Assembly: GCA_902729315.2 (NCBI GenBank)
Contig: LR746264.1
Span: 10,943,878 to 11,007,877 of the forward strand
DNA length: 64,000 bases
Reading direction: 5' to 3'
Source: Spirodela intermedia
Lineage: Eukaryota; Streptophyta; Magnoliopsida; Alismatales; Araceae
Part shown: positions 13,187 through 26,400 of the stretch, one piece after another
How positions within the stretch are numbered: position 1 is the stretch's first letter
Layout of the letters: every line of letters begins with the position of its first letter
Translations under genes and position numbers: made by a program
Notes under the pieces: model-generated
What the model was told of the DNA's origin: nothing
The model's input: the letters and a program-made list of their open reading frames with translations, nothing else
Database searches by the model: none

Positions 13187-16100
13187 GTTCGTTTCTCTCG
13201 TCGATCTGCGTTTCGTCTTCGTCCAACTACACCTGCCCGCGATAATTAATTTTGTTCTCCTGGTTTATTGCAGGTGGCGCAGGTGCTGCTCACGCTGCCG
13301 TATTCCTTCTCCCAGCTGGGGATGCTGTCGGGCGTGCTACTGCAGGTCTTCTACGGTTTCATGGGCAGCTGGACCGCCTACCTCATCAGCGTCCTCTACG
13401 TAGAGTACCGCAGTCGCAAGGAGAAGGAAAACGTCAGCTTCAAGAACCACGTAATCCAGGTTCATCCGACAACCTCCTCTCCCCTGACCATCCTCCGCAT
13501 CTCGAAGAAGTCGTCCTCCCTCAACTCCTCTCGTCTGATGTCACCGATCCATGAATTTCGATGCCCATACTGATGATGATACTCTCTCCTGCGGGTGGCA
13601 GTGGTTCGAAGTGCTGGACGGGCTTCTGGGGCCCTACTGGAAGGCCATCGGCCTCGCATTCAACTGCACCTTCCTCCTCTTCGGCTCCGTCATCCAGCTG
13701 ATCGCCTGCGCCAGGTACGCCGCCGCTCTCTGATTGCGGGCTCAGTGTTTCATCTAAAAATGGGCGATAACGCGGCGGCTCCGATGGAGCAGCAATATCT
13801 ACTACATCAACGACCGGCTGGACAAGCGGACGTGGACGTACATCTTCGGCGCCTGCTGCGCCACCACCGTCTTCATCCCCTCCTTCCACAACTACCGCAT
13901 CTGGTCCTTCCTCGGCCTCGGCATGACCACCTACACCGCTTGGTATCTCACCGTCGCCGCCCTCGTCCACGGCCAGGTTCGTCCTTGTTCCCTCGAGGGC
14001 ATCATTCCATTCATTAGATTGGCATCGGGTCAGAGGAGAGGCCGTACGACCGACAACAGCTGGGTCTGATGCGTAATGGACGGGGTGTGCCGGGTTCTAC
14101 AGGTGCAGGGAGTGGAGCACTCGGCCCCGACAAAGCTGGTGCTCTACTTCACCGGCGCCACCAACATCCTCTACACCTTCGGCGGCCACGCCGTGACAGT
14201 GTAAGTCCCTACACTTTTCCCCTTTAAGAAGCTCTCTGTAGCAGAGGCAGGGTATTCCCCTCTCGACGGGGCGGCGGTAGCAACAGCGGCCGTCCGCGCC
14301 GCTGCAATTCCCCCTTTTCGTCACGTTGCCGGGTCGTTATCCGGCTCTGACCTGCCTTTTCTCCGCCGTTTCTCCTCGCTTCCATTTGCAGCCTTTTGCT
14401 TTCCCGGTTGGTGCGCCGAGGCCCAAAAGCGTCTGTCTGAAAAGCATTCTTACCTCTCTCTCTCTCTCTCTCTCACTCTAGGAACGTCCTGTTCCTGTTC
14501 GGTGGAGGGAAATATATAATATAGAAAGGGGGGGGGAGGAGGGAGAACTTAATGCTTCCTCCCGTAGTGGGGAGGGTGAAAGGAGACGAGCCTTTTGGAC
14601 CGTGTGGTGGCCTCTTTATGGTGTAGAGGACTTGGGTTCTTGTCTTCGTCCGTAGTCCGCTAGAGTGACGGGTTTTGACTTTCAGTTACTCCCAGCTGGA
14701 GTGACGCGCTTTGACTCGTTATGGCGGGGCACACACCACCCGGCCCCACCGATTATATTTCTCCCCCGAAGTTCATGGGGGTTTGATCACAGCCAGCTGG
14801 ATTGTCAGCCACCCGGCTGTTTCGTCTGTTTCTCCTCCTCTCCCGGTTAGAATAGAACAGGATAGCATAGAAAAGAAAAGAATAGAATGGAATGACCCAC
14901 TCGGCGTTGAATTGTTGAAGTCTGTTCTTTCTTGCTTGCTGGGTGTGGGGGGGGGGACGAGGAGCGGCTGACGTGATCCGGAAACGGGTCGGTGGCGGTT
15001 TTTAATGGCGGTGGCGCAGGGAGATAATGCACGCCATGTGGAAGCCGCAGAAGTTCAAGTACATCTACCTCCTGGCGACGCTGTACGTGTTCACGCTGAC
15101 GCTGCCGTCGGCGGCGGCCATGTACTGGGCCTTCGGGGACCAGCTGCTGAACCACTCCAACGCCTTCTCGCTGCTGCCCAAGACGGGCTTCCGCGATGCC
15201 GCCGTGGTGCTGATGCTCATCCACCAGTTCATAACCTTCGGGTTCGCCTGTACGCCGCTCTACTTCGTGTGGGAGAAGGCCGTCGGCATGCACGACACCA
15301 AGAGCGTCTGCCTGCGCGCCCTCGTCCGCCTCCCCGTCGTCGTCCCTATCTGGTTCCTCGCCATCATCTTCCCCTTCTTCGGCCCCATCAACTCCGCCGT
15401 CGGCGCCCTCCTCGTCAGCTTCACCGTCTACATCATCCCCGCCCTCGCCCACATGCTCACCTACCGCTCCGCCGCCGCCCGCCAGGTAACCACCGCTCCA
15501 ATTCCCCTATTTATCTTTTCTATCTGTCTTCTCTATTACGGCCGTCACCTCCGGCCACAAGTCCACTTGCCCGTCTCATTCGCGAGGTCGCCGCCGCCGC
15601 CGCGGCGGACGGTCGGGCCCTGGACGAGGATCATGACCACCTCCCTCCCCGTAGCCGGCGACTTTGCCCACTCGCTCCGCTCATTAATGGCGGCGGGCCA
15701 TCCCCGCGAATCCGTAATCATCACGGCCGCGAAGGCGGCGACGGTGATGGGGAGGGGGTCGGTTAGTGGACGGAGGGGATCCCCGTGGGGAGGCGGAGGT
15801 GGCGCCGCCCGTCCTCTTCTGTAGCTCGTCAGCGGGGCCGGGTCAAGGTGGGGGTGGCGCCGTCCCCCGCCACGTTGACCACTTGGCCGCCCCTAGACAC
15901 ACACGGGGCGAGTCTTTGCGGTGGGGTAGGGGAAGTAGACCCAGCATGGCGCCGAGCTTGGCGTGAGTTAAGGTGGCCCGGCCCCGAAGTGCAATCGCTT
16001 GTCGCTTGCTGTTATGCTGGTGGTCCTGTCCTTCCCGACCTCATGTGCTGCCCAGTCCAAAGCTCTCTCTCTCTGTCTCTCTCTAGCTAGATAGTGACAT

Positions 16101-16828
16101 AGACTTCTGGTTCATGCGCTGGAGGGGCCGCGGGTCGTTCTTATTTCCCCGTCGTCAAACTGGCAGAAGGGTCCAGAGAGAAAGGGGGGGGTGTTGTGAA
16201 TGTAGTCAAGAGGGGTGTTTTTCAGGAAGGTGGGGACTTCGTTCCCCTTGAAGGCAGAAAGGACCACAAGAGGTGCTACCCGGATGGATGCCCGTACTCC
16301 GCAGGCCGCAGTGGCGGACTCATGCGCAGAGGAGCCTCCACCGGCGGCCAGCGGAGGGGAAGGCAGGGAACGGCGGCGCATTTATGAGGAGAAAGGAGCG
16401 GTGGCCCCTTCACTTCCGCCGTGCCTGGCCGATGAAAGCAACGCCTCCAATTGAATTCATGAATGCCCGTCGCCATCCCGGGGCCGGTGGCCTCACACCT
16501 CTAATGAACCCGGCATTAATAGTATTATTGTTATAATTACCGTCGCTGGTGAATGAGGCCTGACTGACGTAACCACTCCGTCACACAGAATGCGGCGGAG
16601 AAGCCACCCTTCTTCCTCCCCAGCTGGACGGCGATGTACGTGCTCAACATCTTCGTGGTGCTGTGGGTGTTCGTGGTCGGTTTCGGCTTCGGCGGCTGGG
16701 CCTCCATGACCAACTTCATCAGGCAGGTTGACAACTTCGGGCTCTTCGCCAAGTGCTACCAGTGCGCCAAGCCGCCCTCGCCCCCCTCCGCCGCGGCCGC
16801 CTCCCCTCTGCCGCCGCGCCACCACTGA
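12932..16828 (+). CDS. AUX1/LAX-type auxin influx carrier
   Basis: The product is a plasma-membrane proton/auxin symporter that imports indole-3-acetic acid (amino acid/auxin permease family). Seven exons give 495 residues: 12932-13132, 13274-13459, 13602-13714, 13793-13976, 14103-14200, 15020-15485 and 16589-16828. All have GT-AG borders and the phases close exactly. Family hallmarks are visible: a hydrophilic acidic N-terminus, then SILWHGGSVYDAWFSCASNQ, LPYSFSQLGMLSG, IYYINDRLDKRTWTYIFGA, EIMHAMWKPQKFKY and FGFGGWASMTNFIRQVD near the C-terminus, with about ten to eleven hydrophobic spans. The length fits the family (AtAUX1 is 485 residues). Intron 1 begins with a CT tract, and the leader follows a (GA)43 tract and TATA-like box. 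The exons are very GC-rich. Whether it is AUX1 or one of the LAX paralogues cannot be decided without a tree. Confidence 0.96.
13149..13186. repeat. CT tract in intron 1 of AUX/LAX
   Basis: A nearly perfect CT run, broken once by an A, beginning 17 bases after the first donor site. Pyrimidine tracts so close to the donor are unusual for splicing signals. It belongs to the general CT/GA theme of the window. Confidence 0.85.
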
Positions 16829-17169
16829 TCCCGCCATCGGCAGGCGCCCCACACCAAAGCATCACCATCATAGAAGCAGTGACACCGTCGTCCTGTCCCC
16901 GGCTACGCCCTTGCCCTGCCCCCACCATGTGTTGCTTGCTCCCCCCTCCCCAAACACACTTTCTCGCGCTCAACTACTGGCAATTTGAAGATAGATATAC
17001 TTGTCTCTCCCACTCGCCATAGCCCGCTCGAGCAATCACTGCAGTCCACTGGGGAGGGCCCGGCATGCACGCGTGCTCTTTCTTAGCCAACCTTCCTCTT
17101 TAGGGTTGGGACCCCTGTAATGGGCATACAGAAGATCCAGAGCCTTGGAAAAAAGACACAGGCGAGGTG

Positions 17170-17620
17170 TTAGAAGAGCTACAGAGCCTCGGAAAAAAGA
17201 CACTGGCCAGACTTTCTTGCATCTGGTGAAGCGAACGTCTAGTTCCTCCAGGGCCTCGGACCCGGCAGAGCACGACCCGCAGCGGCAACGCCGCCCTGGT
17301 TGGCCAGTTTCTGGATTTTCCCGGAGAATTCCTTGCCTGGGTGGAAGAAGGCGGGATTAATATGAACACATGCCATTCTCTCAATAGTTTCATTGTAGGT
17401 TTGGGGTTACGCCCATGCTTCGCAATGACAATGAAGGTCACACCACGTTCAACACCCCCCATGTAACCTGAAAGGGAAGAGCCGGAACACCCATCCCCAT
17501 ATGACTATTCATGCATGTACTATGCTGTCAGCATGCTCACTGATTTTGATGAACGATAAACGGATTGCCCTAAAAAACACTTGCATAATTTTAATGGGTA
17601 TGCAACCGTAGGAGTTGTGG
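17170..17620 (-). pseudogene. Broken duplicate of the NUP62 terminal exon
   Basis: This stretch closely resembles the last exon of NUP62, its 3' flank and part of its last intron (20355-20735). Shared words include GAGCTACAGAGCC, TTTCTTGCATCTG, CCGCCCTGGTTGGCCAGTTT, the CAG acceptor followed by GCAAG, and intron words around CATGTACT and GGATTGCC/GGATCGCC. Because intron sequence is included, the copy arose at DNA level, not by reverse transcription. The copy has one base fewer just after the splice acceptor (GCAAGGAATTC against GCAAGCGAATTC in the gene), which shifts the frame, and about 130 bases of unrelated DNA interrupt the intron part. No upstream NUP62 exons are seen beside it, so it should not make a nucleoporin. 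Confidence 0.85.
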
Positions 17621-18599
17621 AGATTGATCTGCTGTTGGGCCTTGTTGGGCTCTAATGGACTCTTCAGGTAGTACGTGAATCTAATGAGTTTGACCATGAT
17701 CTTATGTTTAAGAGGAGGGGAGATGTGATCTCATACAATCAAGGAGTGCAAAGGTGTTTTGGCATTGAACGTCTTTCCGAACCACGAAAATCTGGCGTCT
17801 CATTTATTCTCTGCATCAGACTTTCGTTATACAACGAAGGCGAAATGAGGACTAATATGACTCCGGTCATTACTCATTAGAGAAGAAAGAATAGGCAATC
17901 TTGTTCAAAGTGGCAAACATTGTAATGGGGGGTGGAAAATGGGTCATTACGGGACAAGCTAGTGAGGTATAAGGGTTTGACTAGGAGAGGTTTAAAAGCC
18001 GGAGGGGGGGATGTTCTGGTCTTATCAAATATTTTCTGAAAGAAATTCTAGAATTTAATTATAAAAATAATTACCTAAAATGGTTGAAGCGTGAAATTCA
18101 AGAACACGAGAAGTGATTTGATTTTTCTTAGTTAGAGAAAGAACGATCCTGTAACCTATGAGGGGCATAGAATTCAACAACTAACGAACCACAAACTCCT
18201 CAAGGGGCCAATAAACGTGGTGTAATTTGGAATCCTTCACCCACAAAACTTCAAAGTGCAATAGAGAAGAATTGAGACATGTCAGTAATATTATATCATC
18301 ATCATTATTTCATCCAATCGGTCAGTAGAGAGGAGGAAGGCATTCGTTAAATCTCGCATAAGCAGAAAGTGCTTCTATTGCAATTAAAAATTCACACTAG
18401 GTCGTCGATACAAGCAACGAGTTCATATTCTACTAATGCATGGATATGATTGTGGTTTCAACGAAGGCATGGATTGTGATTGGTGGGAATAAGGAACGGT
18501 CAAGGGTGAATAACTGGGTTCCTTAAGAAGATAAAACTATATCTCAATTTAGTACTCAATCTGTCAAAGCCAATTACTATAAAATTGAAAGGATCCATA
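17621..18599. other. AT-rich DNA, probably decayed repeat
   Basis: No gene or known domain was recognised. It joins the NUP62 duplicate to the first recognisable protease-like part of the chromovirus. It may contain the gag region or the left terminal repeat of that element in unrecognisable form. Confidence 0.4.
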
Positions 18600-20345
18600 T
18601 AATGTCAGTATCTTGATCAATTATAGGATGATACATCATTTTATTTTCAAAGGGCTAATTGAAGAGTTGAACCTTATTCATCTCAAAATAACAAGTTATG
18701 TGGTGATCATAGACAATGGGCAAGTAGTGAAATGCCATGAAGTTTGCAAGAAATTGATATTATTTATGCAAGAGTTGACAATGGTTCATGACTTCCCATC
18801 ATTGCTAGTTGGGGATCACATATATCATATTAGACATGAGATGATTGAAGTCCTTAGCATCAATGCAAACCCACTGTAAGTTATGCATTATTGACCGGAC
18901 CTCTAACTCAACGGTTCAAGAAGGATGCATTCCACTAAAATGAGTTCATGCAAATTCATTCAAATAGCTCAAAGTGGCAATGACCATGACACTAGCTTTA
19001 GATCTGCCAAAAAAAATTAAAACTTTCATCTTGAAGGTAGATGCATTGAGGTAAAGATTGAGAGTTGCCTACCGTAGTCAATTTCTCTTGAATAAGAACA
19101 AATTAAAATCAGTTTATAAGCAAGAGAACATGACTATGAAGTTGGCAGTCCTCAAATGGCAACATTGCTCTTGCGCAGGAAATTTTACATCCACACAAAT
19201 TAGTACAACCTAAAATTCATCATGAAGCAGTGCCAGGTACACCCTCAACACTATAAATATGTTTCAAAATTAGTGGGCTTTGATTTTGAGATCATGTATA
19301 AGGAAGTTGCTCAAAATAATGAGATGGATGTGCTATCAAGAGTAATGATTGAGATATTATTATAGGTTGTAAATATCTTCACATCCACACGACTTGATAT
19401 TCTTAGATTGGTGATCGAAGTTCAGGCCAACCCTAAATTAAAACCCTTAAGTAAGACGTTTATATGGGGAGAACACACCAACTCTAATTATTCTCTTCAT
19501 CAAGGCCTTCTATTGCATGAATGCCCACCTAGTGATCCCCACACTATCCATCTTACTTGAGAAATTATTACATGAATTCTATGATAGTCCGGTGGGAGGT
19601 ATGTAGGATTCCTCAAAACTTACAAAAGAACGACCCCACAAGTCTTTGAATGGGGATGAAGCAGCAGATCAAATAATATGTTGATGAAAGCTCAATGTGG
19701 CAACAAAAATAAATCGGCCCCCTTATCTCTGACAAGATTACTCTAATTTATACACATCCTCAAACAGCTGTTTGACGTGGTATCTCTATTGATTTTATTG
19801 AAGAGTTACCTCAATCTGTTGGTAAAGATCACATACATATTGGTGGTGGTGGTGGTGGTGGATTACCGAAGTAATTAATGTTACTTTCTCCCCCTCCTAT
19901 TTATTTACTTTGAAAAATAAATGGGTGACCAGGCTTATCTACGTTTGCGTCCATATAAGATGAAATCACTAGTAAATAAGTGCAATGAGAAGTTGACTCC
20001 TAGATATTTGGGATCATTCAAAGTCACGCAGTGCATCAAACTCATGGCCTGCTGCCTCGACTTGCCCCCAACATCCTCACTTCACGTGATTTTTCATGTC
20101 TCCTAATTGCACATGATCATGTGACCAAATAACTGAAGTCAACCCCTCCCCAGAAGACTGGATGACAAATTTCACTAAAATGTGCAACCCAAGAAGCTAC
20201 TAGCTGTGCATTACACTCTAGCGGGACCCCAAAGTACTCATCCAATGGGATCAGCTGCCTCTCTTTGAAGCTTTGAGGGAACTGATCCCCAACATTCACG
20301 CACCATGAGGACAAGGAGCTCGAGGTGGGGGGCGGGGGGAAGAGT
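18600..20345 (+). mobile_element. Decayed Ty3/gypsy chromovirus fragment
   Basis: The pieces follow Ty3/gypsy pol order. A retropepsin-like stretch at 18613-18879 contains HHFIFKGLIEELNL. An RNase H region at about 18890-19360 contains NKNKLKSVYK and KLVGFDFEIMYKE. Integrase follows: VGFLKTYKRTTPQVFEW near 19600, DFIEELPQSVGKD near 19790, and the C-terminal GDQAYLRLRPYKMKSL at 19924. A chromodomain-like end contains KVLIQWDQLPLFEA near 20230-20280, then an Asp/Lys/Glu-Gly tail. Stops and frameshifts are frequent; for example a Trp position in the RNase H start reads TAA. Most of the reverse transcriptase and the middle of integrase are missing, and no terminal repeats were found. A C-terminal chromodomain is typical of the chromovirus branch. 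The element is dead and abuts the 3' end of NUP62. Confidence 0.85.
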
Positions 20346-20449
20346 AAGAGTGACTTGGAGCTACAGAGCCAGGAAGGAAAGACGCCGGCCGGCTGGGATT
20401 TCTTGCATCTGGGGGCGCCTGCAGGGGGTCTGGGCGGCGAAGCGAGCGT

Positions 20450-23400
20450 CTAGCTCCTCCAGGGCCTGGGACCAGGGAGAGCACGATCCGCAGCGGCAGC
20501 GCCGCCCTGGTTGGCCAGTTTCTGGATCTGCCCGGAGAATTCGCTTGCCTGGATGGAAGAAGGCGAGATTAATAATATCTGATTTTTTTTCTGTCAGAAA
20601 GTATATAAAAACGTTGCTCGGCATGTACTGTGCTGCTAGTATCCGATCCGAAATGATTCTGAGGAAAAGATAATACGAAAAAAGCGGATCGCCATCGAAA
20701 ACACTTGAACATTTTTTATAGGAAAAAAAGGGCTTTTTTTCAAGAAGAAAACCGATTTCTTTCGATTTGCATGTCTCGAGTAAAGCCTGAATTTAACTCG
20801 GAATGTGTAATGAGAACTCACCTTCTCGTCGATCCACATCAACGTACTAAGCTGATTGTTCAGTATACGGACCACAACGTCAAGAGGAGTCATGCCATCA
20901 ACAACATCAAGGTCGCCGCCCTAGATGAGGAGCAGATGGTCAGAGATGCATCCGGGACCGAAGAGGGTCATGCAAGAACATACATACCTGATTGGCATTT
21001 ACTGTCTTAATCACCGATTTTATCTGTTCTGCCATTTTCTCCAACTCCCTCTCGATTACTTCAGCTTGATCGTACCTAAAGTTCCAAGAAAGGTGGGCAC
21101 ACATAAACCAACTAAAGAGGAGGTCTGCACAACATGAAACGCATACAAGCACGCCTACGCTACTGATCAACATAATCCTTGAGTTTTTGCATGAGCACCG
21201 AGAAAATGGGTGTTAAGTATGCAAATCGTTGGGTAAGGCAGACAACGACATCATGGAACCTGTTATCAGCCCTAAAGATCTCCGGGAATTTGATAGGGAT
21301 ATTTGTAATTTTTTTTCCTAAGAGTGTTCATAGAAGCAATAATGGAAAAAAAAAAAAAAAAAAAAAACACGATAAGCTTTTACAGGTTGGGTGCACCATG
21401 GAAACAGTGCGTGTACTAAATATAACACTCTGTTCTTTTAAAAGATGGATGGGATTAAACCGATTAGCATCCAAAAAGCGAGTAAAAAAGGCCACAGTTC
21501 CAGTAACAGTAACTGACATTGAATCCCTAACTGATGAGGCTTCATCTGCAAGAAGCATTCCACGCTCATCTTTGTAGATTCGCTCGGCTTCTTCCTCCAT
21601 ACTTTGTAACGCCTTGTCAACCTGAGGATAAAAAATACATGAAAAAATTATCTGCTTCAGCCTTCTGATACTTTAACATGCATTCCACTGCCAGGATGGA
21701 TTGATATCTTAGGTAACCCATTAATATACTTGTCACTAAATCAAATATACTTTGCTCATCAGAATAAGAGTGGTAGGAGAAATTTTCGCGTTGTCAGTTC
21801 CTACTCTTCAAAACCCCTCTTCTTCTTCTTCTTCCAGGAAATTTTTACCAGCACCTATGCGAAAGCAACAGGCACTCCATAGACGATAAGAAAACAGGGC
21901 ACATTGTAAAAGGGTGTAATTCAAGACAGTAACATATGTGAATGCTAGATGACGAAAGAAAGCTAACATCCAATGTCATCTGCGTGTTCATCTCCCCCAT
22001 AAAATTTAATGTCGACCTATTTTACGTCATTCTCTACGACACAGGAGGTTTACTTCACCAATTTAACAGTCCCCGCAGGCAAATAAAGAGTCATAATAAT
22101 TAATACAAGTGATAAAAACATCGGAATTCATGCTGGAGGAAGAGGCAATTACAGTCAAAGAAGTTATATAGAGGTAATCTGTCTCGATCGAAAAACGAAT
22201 GTGACATGGGAACCGTAGAGCTCCTGATAGTTATATAAATTCAATTTCGACGCACGGCAGTATCTTCAAGAGTTGTCTGGATTAGTGATAAAGATATGAA
22301 GAAAAAGTACAGAATTTTTTGCCAGAGAATGCGGCTGAAATTTCTACAACCTCCAGCTGATGAGTTTCAATCAACTCTAACTGTCTCTCCAAACTTGTTT
22401 GCGTCTCAACGACCTTTGCAGCTTCAGCCTACATCAACAGACAGGAAAAGCCCTAAGATCAACAATTTGACGCAACAGAAGTCAGGATCCGAGTAAATCA
22501 TCTCTATTAAAATTAAGGATGACACCGCAAAGATACGCTTAAACAATCTATACGAAATGTGAAATCTTCTTCCCAAACAGTTGTAGAGAAATAGAAATGC
22601 TATATACGACTCTATCATAAACTGAAACCGATTGACAAATTGCTACAAGTAGTGAACTTCCTAGTGCACAGATATGACAGAAAAATTAATAGACAAAAAT
22701 ACCATGATAATGTTGTAGGGTAGACAGAACAGGGAATTGAGAAACACAGTGTTTACGGTATTAACGCTTTTAATTTTTTAATCAGTAAAAAAAAAAAAAC
22801 AGATGCAAAATTGTGTTCCATTTAGTTAGAACATCAAACAATAAAATCCGCAGGCCATATACCTGTACGGTAATGCCATGAAAGGTCTTAGAAACAGATT
22901 TTCCTCCACAAATGGATATCATCAATTGCGCACATGTTCGTGATGAATAAACATCATTTGTGCTCTGAAACAACACAAAAAGTGCCCGGATTCGCGTATT
23001 TCTGAACAGCAGTTTAGCAGCAGATATTTATATATCCTTTGATACTGCACCAACACAGAACATTGATAGAAAATGTTGCGCTGTGAATGCCTCGATATTA
23101 TGAACCCTAACTTTCTTACAGTAAAATAAGAAAGTTACCAGGTGCACACACTTATCAGGTGCTCTGATGTATATCTAATCTATAGCATCATCTAGCCTCC
23201 AAAAGTGCACAGATCCACCGAAAAAACTTCTACACGTCGCAAAAAACGTCATTGTAACCGACTATCACAAGCCGTCTTCAATGGAAAGGGCGAATTCTTT
23301 GCTTATGGATTATAATTCAGCCAGAATTCACAAAAACATCATTGTCGAGACCCTCTGAAGCAGGTGCACAAATATGGGAGCTCCAATAGCACTAACGAAT

Positions 23401-26400
23401 TTTGAAGACAAACACATAAGGGAAACTGTACACTGCCCCCTAACTAAGCACATACATCCAGATCGCATCTCCTAGATATGAGTGATAAGATTGTATCATC
23501 AGGCAACTGATCCTTACGCCCTACATTCTAGCACGCCAGAGTATTACTACTATTTAGTGTCCCACCGACTCATTTAGAATATTAGCCCACACCCATGTTA
23601 GGTCTTACGTCGTTCTGCCACTGTCCGCAATTTTCTCCATATTTGAGGGCAACAGAGGCTGCCATGGTAACTTATCCACGCGCTGATCCAATCCTTTGGA
23701 CCTTCTCTACAGCCCTTTTGTAGACGGTTGCTGATGCCACAACCTTATTAGAATGTCAGCGTATCAAGCATATTACCACATAAAACCAGCTAAGCACCTG
23801 AACACAATTCGGGGTTAATATTTCTATTATAGGACCTACAAGAATAGTCGAAGGTAGAAAAACGATCTCATAGTTTCAGAAAGCTAATACCACCAAGTGC
23901 GCAGCCCAAAATTTTCCCAAGATTTTGGAAAATGCATTTTGACCGCTTCATATGGATTAAGCACAAGAAGCTGTCAAACAAATTTAAGTAAGAATACATA
24001 GTTCAAAAGACAAGCTTGTTAAACAGATCCAATAAACTCTGTCGTCTAATTTGGACAATTTACATTTGTATTTTAGTATGTTCCTCATAAAGACTAACCT
24101 CAAGTCTGATTAAGACATCTCTATTCTGCAGAATTCTCCTGTCCCATTCAGCAATCGCAGTGGCCTGCTTACGGAACTTTCCAGTACGTTCTTGCAGCTC
24201 AGAATTCCATTGCTTAATAATCTGCCAAAGATAAAGACAAAGAAAGCATAATATTATTTCCGTATCTTAGGGTTTGTAAGACAAGTGCATAAGGAAATGG
24301 TGAAATAAACACAGATTTCGTAACAACTGAAATTTAAGTGGTACAAAAATGAATTAATGTAACGTGACAAATTTTCCGAACTTAAAGAAGGGGTGTTTCT
24401 AAGGACTATAGTCTCTGCAGTTAGCTCACTTCTCTTAGTATGATGCCAATATACACCTTTGCATGGTGGCTTTTGCATACTGGATGATGGAGACCAACAA
24501 TCTCTTTAATTCGGAAAGGATAGGAAAATCCAAAGGTTCATGGGTCTTTTGTAATGGATATCACTGTCTCCAAAGAAGGTACAGGTGCCACCAACTCGCA
24601 TATCCTTGCCTCCACACTTATACGTCTGTTTCCATGATTTCTTCTTTATATCAAACCGACGACTTTCACAATAGAAAAAACCATTTCATGGAAGTCATCA
24701 TACCTCCTCCACGCTTTTCCCTGTAATCTCTGATGGTAATTTTGGTTTAACAGATGGCACAGCACTCACAGTCGTCGTCGTTAGAGCCCTATGATCATAA
24801 GAAACTAAAACGTAAAATCCTTAATGAAAAAACAAATAAAATAAAACCACACATGAATGTAAGAATAAATAATATATGAAATGGAAATAAAGATCATTAC
24901 CCACTAGTAGTCCCAGCAGCCAGACTCGTAGCAAGACTTGGACCAGCAGAAGTTATGGCTACAGCTGTAGAAGCAGTTGTGACACTTGTTGTTGTCAAGG
25001 GGGATGTGCCTAACACATAAGAGTGCACAAATTTTACAACAAAAATACTTAATCTGCTGAAAACATAAAACCAAAGCATCGGAGTCCAATGACATGTACA
25101 CCATTGAATGATATGGAAAGAAAGTGCACCTACCTTTTTCAACTGATTCTGAACCAGACAACCAATCACGAGAAAAAAAGAAAATTCACAATCATACTTA
25201 AATAGACTTTTTCTTAAGAAATATGCCATTGGATAGACGGTTAATGCTCCATATGCTGCAACTTTGCACGAAATTTAGAAATAAGAAACCTTCTATGAAT
25301 CGAAGCATTGATCGGCACTTCCAAGTACAGACAATACTTCATAAAATAAATAGACCTGGCACTCCAACCTCCTCTCACTTTATGTCTGTGCATCCCAGCT
25401 GTACTCCAGCTCACTAGAAAACAATTTTTTGAACAAAGAAGGCTACAGCACACTCATAAGTGGCCGATTTATAGTTTTATATACCGAAAAAAATCAAATC
25501 CGTAATCTCTTTGATGCATTATCTCAGGTATTGGAATACCAGAGATTGTCAAAATAAACTCTTAGAAAAAGGCCTAACAAACCGAAATATAGCTTATAGA
25601 ATCAATAATCTTCATCGAACTAACGAACTACAACTTTCACCATCAATGAAGATAAAAGAGGCTATTGGCAAAAGGCTAGGGCAGTACCAAGTTCCAATTG
25701 CAATCGCTGACTTTTGCAGCGGCAGCAGAAGAGAGTTCGTGTAGACCAACATTCCAGCGGAATTTTGTTTCGTTTTTAAGTTTTAAATTAGTAGTGATCA
25801 ACACAACAACAGGTCCACTCTCTCCACAGCAGCATTCCATGAGAACGATTTATATCTTCTTTATATGACCTAAATGCAAATTACCCACTGCAATGGGTAA
25901 GTTCATTATGATGAGGAGCCTTGGTTCATTGTCTACTTCAGCATGGTAATAAGAAGAAGAGGTCGTATAATTTCTGCTTCAACAGCATGGTGAAACCAAC
26001 TCTTCCGCGATTCTTTGCAAAGTTGCACGCAGAACTTCCACTTGCATTTCCAAAGCGAGAATAAATAAATTCAAAGTTGAGTACGAGACCCACGTGACGC
26101 ACAATAACAATCACAAACTTACTGGCGAATGAATAATTTTTTTTTTCAAGAAGAATAAAGACTGGCAGGAGATAGTCCACGGCATTGAGAGGCTTACCGA
26201 TTGAAGTAGAAGACACCGACAGAGGCTGCACTGACGATGAGAACAGTGCAGATGAGGAAAATGGTGATGACGGAGACAATGTTGATGATGGCGCTGATGA
26301 GAAAGAAAAAGAGGGGGCTGAAGTTGATGACGGCGCAAACGTAAATGATGGAGCTGGTGCTGCCGAAGATGATAGCAATGATGACGCAGTTACGGAAGAT

